Source: Candidatus Hermodarchaeota archaeon (GTDB lineage: Archaea; Asgardarchaeota; Hermodarchaeia; Hermodarchaeales; Hermodarchaeaceae). Taken from it: a DNA stretch of 64,000 bases. The notes beneath the pieces were generated by a model. It was not told the origin of the DNA and ran no database searches. It saw only the letters and a list, made by a program, of their open reading frames with translations. The first letter of the stretch is position 1; each line of letters begins with the position of its first letter. The translations under genes and the position numbers were made by a program. Shown here one piece after another: positions 1-8,327 of the stretch. The stretch lies in the NCBI GenBank assembly GCA_016839805.1, contig JAEOTO010000006.1:1-64000 (forward strand), written 5' to 3'.

Positions 1-2
1 AC

Positions 3-464
3 CTCATTCGAGGTCGAAGTATTGAAGCAATGATTGCTTCCTGCGTCTACGCAGCCTGTCGCCTCCGTAAGGTCCCACGGACACTAGATGAAATAGCTCA
101 CCACAGTCGAATCAGCCGCAAGGAACTCGGACGATGTTATCGGCTCCTCCTTCGCGAACTCGAGGTTCGAATCCCAATCGCCTCACCCACCGATTTCATT
201 CCACGCTTTGCTCAAGCGTTAGAACTAAGCGGAGACGTCCAACACACAGCAGCCGAAATCGTCGATTCAGCCCGTTCCAAAGGCATCACAGCCGGCAAAG
301 ATCCCACAGGTCTCGCCGCGGCTAGCCTATATATCGCCTCAATCCAAGAAGGCGAACGTCGTACCCAACGTGAAATTGCCGAAATAAGCCGAGTCACCGA
401 AGTTACGGTGCGAAATCGCTACAAAGAACTTGTTCGTGAACTCGGATTGAAAGTTGAGGTCTGA
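3..464 (+). CDS. tfb: Transcription initiation factor TFB, C-terminal part (5' truncated by window edge)
   Basis: Archaeal TFIIB homologue, which recruits RNA polymerase to TBP-bound promoters. The reading frame is open to the left edge, so the gene begins outside the window. An internal ATG at 30 is not the start, because the codons before it read LIRGRSIEA, part of the conserved core. What remains is most of the two cyclin-like repeats: the segment IASCVYAACRLRKVPRTL in the first, and GLAAASLYIAS followed by the recognition-helix region EVTVRNRYKEL in the second. The N-terminal zinc ribbon and B-finger are missing here only because of the window boundary. Family assignment is secure. Confidence 0.93.
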   Translation, partial: LIRGRSIEAMIASCVYAACRLRKVPRTLDEIAHHSRISRKELGRCYRLLLRELEVRIPIASPTDFIPRFAQALELSGDVQHTAAEIVDSARSKGITAGKDPTGLAAASLYIASIQEGERRTQREIAEISRVTEVTVRNRYKELVRELGLKVEV

Positions 465-680
465 GCAATCAGCTCAGATCCGGCTTTTCTCTTTTTCATT
501 TGAAAAAGGTTCTGAAAATGACCAAAATCATTAGGAAAATCCTAGTACAATGCCATTATCATGATTCAATTATTAGCCAGTTTAAAGCACATCCAGTCTT
601 TCAAATCGAAGAGACCTGTTCAATGATTTTTGTCGCCGTTTTTCACTCCGCCAAAAGGTAAATCAACAAGAACTACACCA

Positions 681-713
681 ATAACCGATACTCGGTTATC
701 TCCGACTGATAAC
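681..713. promoter_or_regulatory. Putative operator: alternating GTTATC half-sites upstream of acyl-CoA synthetase
   Basis: Three half-sites of one motif alternate in orientation: ATAACCG (681-687), CGGTTATC (693-700) and GATAAC (708-713). They make two overlapping inverted repeats 26-58 bp before the ATG at 739. This looks like a binding site for a dimeric repressor that controls the acyl-CoA synthetase gene. No regulator gene lies next to it, so its identity is unknown. Confidence 0.45.
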
Positions 714-738
714 AATAAAATGGAGCGTAAAATGACTC

Positions 739-2502
739 ATGAAAGAAATGCTCTGGCACAAGCATCACTGGCCTGAAAACGTTCGAAAAACCATTGACTA
801 TCCAAATGAACCCCTCTATAAAATTCTTGATAAAGCAGCTAAAGTAGCTGGTGATAAAACCTATACCATCTTCTATACCGAACGAACTTTTGCACACGTC
901 CACGAAAGCGCTAATCGTATAGCCAACTTTCTCCACAGTAAAGGTGTCAAAAAGGGTGACCGAGTGGCACTCTTTTTGCCCAATATGCCTCACTATCCAC
1001 CAATCTTCTTTGGCATCCTCAAGGCAGGAGCAACAGTTGTAACCTGTAACCCACGGTACAAAGCTCCTGAGCTTCAGCACCAGTTCAAGGATTCGGGTGC
1101 GAAAATGGTCTTTTGTGTAGACCATCCCGAACTCACACCAACCTGTTATGAGGCTGTCAAAGGAACAGATGTCAAACACGTCATCATTTGCAGTGTCAAA
1201 CCTTGGCTTCCCAAATTCAAAGCCATCATTGGCGGACTTCTTGGAAAAATACCCAAAAGCCCCTACTATGAAGAAGGAATTACATTCCACTACGATGACA
1301 TCATGGCGAACTACCCACCGAAGCCCCCCAAGGTCACAATCAAACCCAAGGACGACTTAGCTCTGATATTGTACACCGGTGGAACCACTGGTGTTCCTAA
1401 AGGTGCAATGTTAACCCATTATAACCTCTATACCAATGTCCTCCAATATAACGAATGGATTTGGCTTGAACCCGATGAGGGTGGACCCGCCGTTCCAGTT
1501 GACATTGGAAATGAGGTATACGTGGGGGCCTTGCCTTGGTATCACAGCTTTGGACTCACCTTGACATTGATTGCCTCCGCCCTTCATCAAAGTAAACTCA
1601 TCTGCATTGCTGATCCTCGGGCAGGAAAACCACCATTTTCAGATCTCCTTGACTCAATTCAAAAATACAAAGTAACATTGCTACATGCTGTTCCAGCGAT
1701 GTATGCTGCTCTCGCGTACCATTCCAATGTTGCCAAATATGATCTCACCAGTCTCAAAGCTTGCGGAGCAGGAGCTGCAGCTCTTGCCCCTGCAACAGCT
1801 AAAGCCTTTGAAGATGTCACAGGTGCTACACTCTTTGAAGGCTACGGACTTACTGAAACTTCACCTTTGGCATCAGCTGATCCTTCCAATAAACGCCAAC
1901 GCAAGGATGGTTCTGTCGGATTCCCAATGCCTGATACTGTCATCAAAATCGTCGACGTTGATACAGGCAAGAAGGAAATGAAGACTGGAGACGATGGAGA
2001 AGTTGCCATTCACGGACCACAAGTCATGAAAGGCTACTGGAACAAATCTAAAGAAACTGCTGCTGTCATGCAAACTATCGGTGGCAAACGTTACTTCCTC
2101 TCTGGGGACATCGGACACTTCGACAAGGAAGGCTATCTAGTCATCACCGACCGCAAGAAAGACATGATCAACGTCAGTGGAATGAAAGCTTGGCCTGCAG
2201 AAATCGAAGAAATCCTTACGGAGCATCCAAAGATTCAATTGGCTGCTGTCATTGGAATCCCACGAGAGGATGATCCTGGTAACGAAACGGTCAAAGCCTA
2301 CGTTGTTCTCACTCCTGGTCAAACAGCAACTGAAGAGGAAATCATGACCTGGGCAAAGACTAGGATGACGGCATATAAACGACCGAAAGCAGTGGAGTTC
2401 CGGGATTCACTACCGCAAAGTGCGGTAGGTAAGGTCCTCCGTCGAGTTCTTCGTGATGAGGAACTAGCCAAAATAGGTGAAAAATGGGAACCCTCAGGTT
2501 AA
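739..2502 (+). CDS. AMP-dependent acyl-CoA synthetase (long/medium-chain fatty acid CoA ligase family)
   Basis: ANL-superfamily enzyme that activates a carboxylic acid to acyl-AMP and then acyl-CoA. At 587 aa it has full family length. Visible motifs: the P-loop-like YTGGTTGVPKG at about residues 212-222, GYGLTETSP at about 368-376, the hinge GDIGHFDKEGYLVITDR at about 456-472, and the C-terminal catalytic lysine in AVGKVLRR near 562. The N-terminal segment WPENVRKTIDYP resembles the FadD-like long-chain branch. It is monocistronic, behind an operator-like repeat, and ends in a clear hairpin terminator. The exact substrate (fatty acid, aryl acid or other) cannot be told from sequence. Confidence 0.9.
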   Translation: MKEMLWHKHHWPENVRKTIDYPNEPLYKILDKAAKVAGDKTYTIFYTERTFAHVHESANRIANFLHSKGVKKGDRVALFLPNMPHYPPIFFGILKAGATVVTCNPRYKAPELQHQFKDSGAKMVFCVDHPELTPTCYEAVKGTDVKHVIICSVKPWLPKFKAIIGGLLGKIPKSPYYEEGITFHYDDIMANYPPKPPKVTIKPKDDLALILYTGGTTGVPKGAMLTHYNLYTNVLQYNEWIWLEPDEGGPAVPVDIGNEVYVGALPWYHSFGLTLTLIASALHQSKLICIADPRAGKPPFSDLLDSIQKYKVTLLHAVPAMYAALAYHSNVAKYDLTSLKACGAGAAALAPATAKAFEDVTGATLFEGYGLTETSPLASADPSNKRQRKDGSVGFPMPDTVIKIVDVDTGKKEMKTGDDGEVAIHGPQVMKGYWNKSKETAAVMQTIGGKRYFLSGDIGHFDKEGYLVITDRKKDMINVSGMKAWPAEIEEILTEHPKIQLAAVIGIPREDDPGNETVKAYVVLTPGQTATEEEIMTWAKTRMTAYKRPKAVEFRDSLPQSAVGKVLRRVLRDEELAKIGEKWEPSG

Positions 2503-2535
2503 CTAATCTCAGAGGGTTTCCTTCTCTTCTTTTTT
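2489..2535 (+). terminator. Hairpin plus T-rich terminator after acyl-CoA synthetase
   Basis: AACCCTC (2489-2495) and GAGGGTT (2512-2518) form a perfect 7-bp stem across the stop codon. A pyrimidine-rich tract ending in a run of T (2519-2535) follows. This fits a transcription terminator for the plus-strand gene. Confidence 0.6.
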
Positions 2536-2634
2536 ACATTCTTGTTACTTTCGAGTGCGATTTTTATTAGTTTTTGCGAGAAGTTACATGATTTCTGCAG
2601 GAGTGCGTGATAATTTTACTCCAACGGTTTTTCA

Positions 2635-3723
2635 CTAATTGGAGCCACTGGCTCTGCGTTGAGAGCGTCTTTCACCAATTTTAGTGTAAAGTTCAAAGGC
2701 GTTTGCTGGTGGAACAGTAACCTCGGTTTCGTCTTTTCGTTCCAATGTCAAGGCTTCAGAAGGACAGGTACTGATGCAAAGTCCACATCCAATACAGTAA
2801 TCCAGATCAATTTGTGCTAGGTCGCCTTCGATAGTAATCGCATCCATTTGACAACGATCAATACATGTTTGACAACCCGTACAACTATCAGCGTCAACAA
2901 CTGCATAGTAGTTACTTGGAATGAGTGTTGCTGGTTTGGGCAGTTTTTTCAGGTTCGTTAAGATACCACAGTGGCAGCCACAGCAATTGCAAATCACAAA
3001 GCCTTTTTGATCGTTACTTGGGCTACAAACTAGGCCGGCATCGTGTGCTTGGTCAAGAATTTTGAGCGCTTCGTCTACTGTGATTTCACGACCATATCCA
3101 TTTTCAATATAATAGTAAGCTCCGGTCGAGAAGACCATGCAAACTTCTTCAGGCTTATCACAGTTGGCTCCTAGAACCTCTTTCTCACGCTTGCAGATAC
3201 AAGGTGCGACGGCGATTTTACTTTGCTTTTTGATAATTTCTCGAGCATCTTCATGGGGTAAAATGCCCATTGAAGGAGACAGGCTAGCAGCAACAGGAAT
3301 TACGCGAAGTTGAGGTGGGTCATTAGCAATAAGTTCTTCTCGCAGGGCTTCTTCCATATATTGCTCGAAATCCTCAGCTAACTCTTTGCTCATATGGTTG
3401 ACTTGATGTTCGTATATGCCAACAGCAAACCATTCTGCACGATACTGTGTAATCCCCCCTTTGTGTGAACGGAAAATTAACCCCTTATCGGCTAAACGTT
3501 CCAGTAGCGGTTTGATTTTTTCTGGATCTCGGTTAGCTCGTTGGGCAATTTCTTCGACTGTTTCTGGTATGTAAGTAAGGTGAATAGCCATCTCAGCCTC
3601 TTCTTTAGTGAACAGCCGTTTAAGGATTCGAATTTCTACACCTGATTCAGTTTTTGGATAACCAACTGGGAGATCATCAAGATGTTCTCTTAACTGCTCA
3701 TACACATCTTTAGGTTCCAACAT
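2635..3723 (-). CDS. Winged-helix / 4Fe-4S ferredoxin-domain protein (copy 1 of tandem pair)
   Basis: A 362-aa soluble iron-sulfur protein. Residues 30-95 look like a winged helix (ETVEEIAQRANRDPEKI, then a turn KGLIFRSHKGG). The centre holds two cysteine groups, CICKREKEVLGANCDKPEEVC and CNCCGCHCG, which could bind an additional cluster. The C-terminus is a two-cluster ferredoxin: CTGCQTCIDRCQMDA and CIGCGLCISTCPSEA. Proteins of this architecture are annotated only as 4Fe-4S binding proteins in anaerobic bacteria and archaea. The start ATG at 3723 has GGAGTG 5 nt upstream. It lies 29 bp downstream of a close paralogue on the same strand, so the pair is probably co-transcribed. A redox-sensing or electron-transfer role is inference. 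Confidence 0.8.
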   Translation of the reverse strand: MLEPKDVYEQLREHLDDLPVGYPKTESGVEIRILKRLFTKEEAEMAIHLTYIPETVEEIAQRANRDPEKIKPLLERLADKGLIFRSHKGGITQYRAEWFAVGIYEHQVNHMSKELAEDFEQYMEEALREELIANDPPQLRVIPVAASLSPSMGILPHEDAREIIKKQSKIAVAPCICKREKEVLGANCDKPEEVCMVFSTGAYYYIENGYGREITVDEALKILDQAHDAGLVCSPSNDQKGFVICNCCGCHCGILTNLKKLPKPATLIPSNYYAVVDADSCTGCQTCIDRCQMDAITIEGDLAQIDLDYCIGCGLCISTCPSEALTLERKDETEVTVPPANAFELYTKIGERRSQRRASGSN

Positions 3724-3752
3724 TATGCACTCCGTGTTACTTGGGTTATGGT

Positions 3753-4829
3753 TTACTTTGATTTTTGTGCTAATCGCTCTAAACCTGCTTTTTCATAGAG
3801 CTTGTACATATTTTCTGGTGGGACACGAATGGCACTTTCATCTTTTTGTTTTAAAGTAACTGCTTCAGACGAGCAAGTACTCACGCAAAGACCACAGCCG
3901 ATACAGAAGTCTAGGTCAATATTTGCTTTGCCCTCGTCTATCTTAATGGCGTCCATTTGGCAACGGTCTAAACAGGTTTCACATCCAGTACATAATTCAG
4001 AGTCAACAACAACAAAATAGTTACTATGACACATCGAGCTTGGTTTCGGATATTTTTTATAACTTTTCAGAATGTCACAACAACAGCCGCAGCATAAACA
4101 GATAATGGCACCTTTTTGATCATTGCTGGGACTGCAAACCAAGCCTGCTGCCTCTGCCTCATCGAGAATCTCCAACGCTTCTTCTTGGGTGATTTCTCGG
4201 GCTAGCCCCGCTTCAAGAAATGTCCATGCACCGCTAGAAAAGATCATGCATACTTCACGAGGATTATCACACCCCTCTCCCAGCATGGCGCTTTTCTTTT
4301 TACAAATACATTCCATGACCGCGAGCTTGCTTTGCTGTTTCACAATTGCTCTAATATCTTCGTACGGTGCCACTCCCAGCTCTGGAGTTATACTTGATTC
4401 TACTGGCACAGTGCGAAATTGGACAGTTTTTGGCTTAATAAGTTCGTCTCTGAGGGCCTCGTCCAAATATTGATCGAAATCTCGGGCAAATTCTTTGGTA
4501 ATCGTTCCAAGTTGGCGTTCATAGATGCCGATGAGAAAAAATCCAGCTGAATAGGTGGTGACACCACCCTTTCGTGTGTGAAAAATCAATCCTTTTCGAA
4601 CCATTTCTTCTAAAATCGCTTCGGTCTCAGAGGGCTCTCTTCCGAGGCGATTTACGATTTGGTCAGTAGTTTCGGGCATAATGGTTAGCTGTGTGGCTAG
4701 TTCAGCTTCTTCTTGGGTGAAAAGTTGTTTGAGAATCCGTATTTCTACTCCCGATTTAGTTTTGGGAAAACCAACGGGTAAATTGTCCAGATGCTCACGT
4801 AGGCTTTCATACACGGTATCACTACTCAT
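3753..4829 (-). CDS. Winged-helix / 4Fe-4S ferredoxin-domain protein (copy 2 of tandem pair)
   Basis: Paralogue of the preceding downstream gene, with the same order of parts: winged-helix-like N-terminus, central cysteine groups CICKKKSAMLGEGCDNPREVC and CLCCGCCCD, then CTGCETCLDRCQMDA and CIGCGLCVSTCSSEA. The last ferredoxin motif reads C-S-S where copy 1 has C-P-S. The central motif differs by a Cys replacing a His (CGCCCD against CGCHCG), so cluster ligation may differ between copies. I start it at ATG 4829 because GGTGA lies 6 nt upstream; an in-frame GTG nine bases earlier lacks this. It arose by tandem duplication, and its function is unknown. Confidence 0.8.
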   Translation of the reverse strand: MSSDTVYESLREHLDNLPVGFPKTKSGVEIRILKQLFTQEEAELATQLTIMPETTDQIVNRLGREPSETEAILEEMVRKGLIFHTRKGGVTTYSAGFFLIGIYERQLGTITKEFARDFDQYLDEALRDELIKPKTVQFRTVPVESSITPELGVAPYEDIRAIVKQQSKLAVMECICKKKSAMLGEGCDNPREVCMIFSSGAWTFLEAGLAREITQEEALEILDEAEAAGLVCSPSNDQKGAIICLCCGCCCDILKSYKKYPKPSSMCHSNYFVVVDSELCTGCETCLDRCQMDAIKIDEGKANIDLDFCIGCGLCVSTCSSEAVTLKQKDESAIRVPPENMYKLYEKAGLERLAQKSK

Positions 4830-4913
4830 GATGCTCACCCATGTTTTGCCTACATACGCGATTGTTCCTTGAATATCTTCTGTTAGTATTCAAAACTTGA
4901 TAACAAAACTGAG

Positions 4914-5501
4914 TTAGAGTTTATGACCGCAGTTGGAGCAGTGCTTTGAATCCGGTTCTACCACTGATCCGCAGTTTTCACAATGATGCATAGATGATTT
5001 ACCAGGAATATATCCGGTATCACGGGTTTTAGGCCTCGTTCTTTCTATGACTTCTTGTGTTTCTAGAATGGCAGGGAAATGCCAAAGGTATAATCCTGCA
5101 GCTAATGTAGCCCCGAGGAGTCCCATGATGATGTCACGGACACCATTCCACCAGAAGTTAGAATAGAAACCAAGCCACGGAAGGAAAACTGATAAAAATT
5201 CCTCAAGGATTTCCCAGGCAAACGCTACTGCAAGTGTATATAGAATCGCTGGGAGAATCACGAGAAGAAGAGGTGGAATAAGTGGAAACGCCTTCTTCCA
5301 GGATCTGCCGATATTAAAATTTAGAAGCAGTGCACATATAGCGGTCCCGTAGAGAAAGTGTGGAATCATATCAAGATAGGAGCCAGGACTGTATCCGCCG
5401 GTAAGTTGAATCCAGACGTGAGCACTGGTACCGAGAATAAAGAAAATTAGTGTGGTAATAAGCCAGACTTTGTCTGTTCGGAACCAAGAACCATTGGACA
5501 T
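4914..5501 (-). CDS. Multi-pass membrane protein with C-terminal zinc ribbon
   Basis: A 195-aa protein with about four to five hydrophobic segments followed by a cytoplasmic tail carrying CENCGSVVEPDSKHCSNCGHK, a double CxxC zinc ribbon. The membrane part has charged/aromatic positions such as DMIPHFLYG, FAWEILEE and GVRDIIMGLLGA, which resemble the YjdF/DUF2238 membrane family (inference from pattern only). GGAGAG lies 9 nt before the start. It follows the glycerol-3-phosphate dehydrogenase gene on the same strand after about 60 bp. Function unknown. Confidence 0.7.
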   Translation of the reverse strand: MSNGSWFRTDKVWLITTLIFFILGTSAHVWIQLTGGYSPGSYLDMIPHFLYGTAICALLLNFNIGRSWKKAFPLIPPLLLVILPAILYTLAVAFAWEILEEFLSVFLPWLGFYSNFWWNGVRDIIMGLLGATLAAGLYLWHFPAILETQEVIERTRPKTRDTGYIPGKSSMHHCENCGSVVEPDSKHCSNCGHKL

Positions 5502-5564
5502 AGTTTCTTCTCTCCATTATAGTCCTCTGTCATAAGCACAAAAATTTGTGTATTTAGGGTCAAA

Positions 5565-7328
5565 TCACAGCGAGGGGATGGGGATTTCACCATCGAAGAA
5601 AAAGCTGTTCTTTCGTACATATTGAAGATAACTCTGAATTTCCTGTTGAATCGTCTTCTTTGACCATCCAAGTATTTGCCCCATTCGGTCTGCGGCTATG
5701 GCTGCAATGTGTCCCTGGTATTCTGGCCGTACTAACCAGCAAACCTCCATTCGCCGGCAGAGGACATCAACCAGATGGAGTGGAGCCTCATGTTGGACGA
5801 GGTATTCTAACTCACCGATTATCCATGGAGCTACTTCAACCGGATAGACTGGATCTTCGAGTAATCTTTCACCTAACTCAGGATTTCGCTGAATTTCACG
5901 GAGAATGGTTAATCCTCCCCGTCCGTATTGCTGATACAGATGTTGAAGAATATGCGGGTGGAGTGCCGAATTGACAACTTCTGGCAGTGATTGCCATTCC
6001 TTTTTTGAAAGGCTGATGGCGTATGCGATTTTTGTTAGATTCTTTTTTCCTGAAAACTTTGGTAACCCGTGACGGTGACTTCCTTTCTTGATATGGTTAA
6101 TGAGTAAATCTTCGGCCATTTTTCGAAAAGTTGTTAATTTTCCTCCAAGCAGACTGTACATGCCATCGTCTCGTTCTAACACGGTGTGTTTTCGGGATAC
6201 ATCACTTTCAGCTTTCCCAATTTCTGCCATTAATGGTCGAAGTCCTGCATAGGTTCCCTGAATAACCTCGTCGCTGATACTTGCTTCGGGAAAAAGAATT
6301 CTTATTGTATTCCGTAGGTATTCGGCATCCTCACGTGTGCAAACACACTCGGCCGGGTCGCCTGAATAATCCGTATCAGTCGTTCCAACAAGCACCCATT
6401 CATTCCGTCGAATGGCAAAGAAAAATCGCCTGTCATCAATGGAATTCATTGCGAATGTATCATTAATCGGGAAATCCTTCCGATGGAACGCTAAATGAAC
6501 GCCTTTCGTTGGTCGAAGTATTTTTTCAGCATTTTTAACGTTTAACACAAGGAGTTCATCTGCCCATGCTCCTGTAGTATTGACGACAACCTTTCCTCGA
6601 ATATGCATTTTTTTAGCGGTGGAATTATGAAGATCGATGGCTTCAAGGCCATTAATCCGGCCTTTGGCATCATGGGTAAAACCGATAACGCGAACATAAC
6701 TCATTGGGAGTGCTTCTCCCTTCCACATTGCTTCTTTGAGTGTTTCAATTACCATTCGTGCATCATCGATATTCGAATCATACCACATTACGGCGCCTTT
6801 TGTTCGGGAGTCATCGAATAAGGGTTCGAGTTCCTTAATTGCATTAACGTCTTTTATTCCCTTTCCGCGTTTGAAGTTTTTGAAGCCAGACAAAAGGTCA
6901 TAAAGAAACGCTCCGAGTCGCACTGTGCGATAACTCCAGCTTTTGGGCAAATCACGGGTTCCAAGCGTCCCCTCCTCTAAAATTGGATAAAGAAATCTTG
7001 TCGGTCGCGTAAGATGTGGTAAACCCCGGTCCCGCAACCAATTTCTCTCAGTGGTGGCTTCTCGAACTAATCCAAATTCCTTTTGTTCCAGATACCGAAA
7101 ACCTCCATGGGCCAGTTTCGTGGATCGACTCGACGTTCCAAAGGCGAAATCATATTGATCGAGAACCGCGACACTTAACCCACGATAAACTGCTTCTAAA
7201 GCGACCCCAGCTCCATTAATTCCTGCGCCAATAACTACAAGATCCCAGGTCGTATCCTGCAATTCTTGAAGTTTCTGCTGACGATTGATTTGGCTGAATG
7301 AGAGCGTTTCAATACACTCCTGAGACAT
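5565..7328 (-). CDS. glpD: FAD-dependent glycerol-3-phosphate dehydrogenase
   Basis: Oxidises sn-glycerol 3-phosphate to dihydroxyacetone phosphate and passes electrons to a quinone or other membrane acceptor. The N-terminus carries the FAD-binding dinucleotide fold GAGINGAGVALEA (about residues 34-46), followed by the family signature SSRSTKLAHGGFRYLEQ. The substrate-domain motifs WADELL, GTTDTDY and LLGGKLTTFRKMAEDLL are present. At 587 aa it includes the C-terminal helical domain of the GlpD/GlpA type. Start ATG 7328 has AGGTG 8 nt upstream. This is the bacterial-type enzyme for the G3P stereoisomer, whereas archaeal lipids use G1P. Glycerol catabolism is the simplest role. No glycerol kinase or facilitator is in the window. 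Confidence 0.93.
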   Translation of the reverse strand: MSQECIETLSFSQINRQQKLQELQDTTWDLVVIGAGINGAGVALEAVYRGLSVAVLDQYDFAFGTSSRSTKLAHGGFRYLEQKEFGLVREATTERNWLRDRGLPHLTRPTRFLYPILEEGTLGTRDLPKSWSYRTVRLGAFLYDLLSGFKNFKRGKGIKDVNAIKELEPLFDDSRTKGAVMWYDSNIDDARMVIETLKEAMWKGEALPMSYVRVIGFTHDAKGRINGLEAIDLHNSTAKKMHIRGKVVVNTTGAWADELLVLNVKNAEKILRPTKGVHLAFHRKDFPINDTFAMNSIDDRRFFFAIRRNEWVLVGTTDTDYSGDPAECVCTREDAEYLRNTIRILFPEASISDEVIQGTYAGLRPLMAEIGKAESDVSRKHTVLERDDGMYSLLGGKLTTFRKMAEDLLINHIKKGSHRHGLPKFSGKKNLTKIAYAISLSKKEWQSLPEVVNSALHPHILQHLYQQYGRGGLTILREIQRNPELGERLLEDPVYPVEVAPWIIGELEYLVQHEAPLHLVDVLCRRMEVCWLVRPEYQGHIAAIAADRMGQILGWSKKTIQQEIQSYLQYVRKNSFFFDGEIPIPSL

Positions 7329-7505
7329 AGCCTTGCACCTGTTCTGAATGAGTGATTTAATCTTCTTGAGCTTTACTCAGGCATCAAATCTGCTTAACAA
7401 GGAAAAGCAGCAAACTCAAGTTAAACAAAATACTTTAGTAACGTGGTGCACGGAGGAATCTTGTAACTGCTAAACTGGTTGGGAATTGCGAAGAGGTTTA
7501 GGGTA

Positions 7506-8327
7506 TTGACAGTTCATAGCTTCTATGTCGTTGGATTAAGAGAAGGCTTCCCACTCTATAGCCGAAAATGGACCCATTCCGACGTAGATAGCGCACTTCT
7601 CTCAGGGTTCCTTGCAAGTATGGAACACATGGCTCAACAAGTCGCTGCACAACACGTCAATGTTGTGAACATGAAAGACCGTCGCTTTTTCTTTCAAATT
7701 GATGAAACTAATGGGTTGCTCCTCGTTTTTATCACAGACGTCAGTGAAAGTTCTGCCCGGTTCCGCAAATACCTCTCCCTTCTCAACAAAAAATTTGTCA
7801 AAATGTTCAAAAAACAACTCGAAGAACTCCACAAAGACGGCACTACTGATACTAACCTCTTCAAAAGCTTTGACGAATTCATCGACGACCTCGTCCTTAC
7901 CTGGTGGATGGGCGAAACCACCGTATCAGCCGCAAAGATAATGGACGTCTTCGAAGTCTTCACCATCTTCTTCAACACCATTCTACAAAACTTTCTGACC
8001 GACATCTCACGCCGAACCTACAACGACGACATTCAACACATCTTCAAAACCAACATGAAAAAAATCCCCGCCATTAAGGGCATACACATCGACCGCAGTG
8101 GTGTAGTCAACTACAAATCAATCGACCCCCAACAAATTAAATATCCACGTTTACGCCAAATTCTCTTCAAAATCTTCTCCCAACTTGTACAACTAACGCG
8201 CAAAACCATGCCCAAACAAACCTACCAATCACTGGTATTCGAACACATCAGTCCCCTCATCCGCGTTGAACAAGACCGCATGAAAACCTACTCACTAACT
8301 GAAAAAATCGTGATGGAACTACTATGA
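7506..8327 (+). CDS. Longin-like domain protein, co-transcribed with small GTPase
   Basis: A 273-aa protein. The first about 110 residues follow the longin/Roadblock-like pattern: a beta strand FYVVG, a tight turn with GFPLYSRKW, a long amphipathic helix (DSALLSGFLASMEHMAQQV), then strands RRFFFQID and GLLLVFITDV and a second long helix. The C-terminal 150 residues are helical and unassigned. I start it at TTG 7506, because GAGG (7493-7496) lies 9 nt upstream; a TTG at 7479 has no such signal. Its stop codon overlaps the start of the small GTPase gene in an ATGA, so the two are translated together. In eukaryotes longin proteins act as partners, exchange factors or tethers for small GTPases; that this one binds its neighbour is inference. 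Confidence 0.7.
   Translation: MTVHSFYVVGLREGFPLYSRKWTHSDVDSALLSGFLASMEHMAQQVAAQHVNVVNMKDRRFFFQIDETNGLLLVFITDVSESSARFRKYLSLLNKKFVKMFKKQLEELHKDGTTDTNLFKSFDEFIDDLVLTWWMGETTVSAAKIMDVFEVFTIFFNTILQNFLTDISRRTYNDDIQHIFKTNMKKIPAIKGIHIDRSGVVNYKSIDPQQIKYPRLRQILFKIFSQLVQLTRKTMPKQTYQSLVFEHISPLIRVEQDRMKTYSLTEKIVMELL

Noticed and set aside
673-1290. Long minus-strand ORF opposite the acyl-CoA synthetase start
   Set aside because: It runs antisense to a well-supported gene, has no recognisable motif, and mirrors the codon pattern of the real gene.
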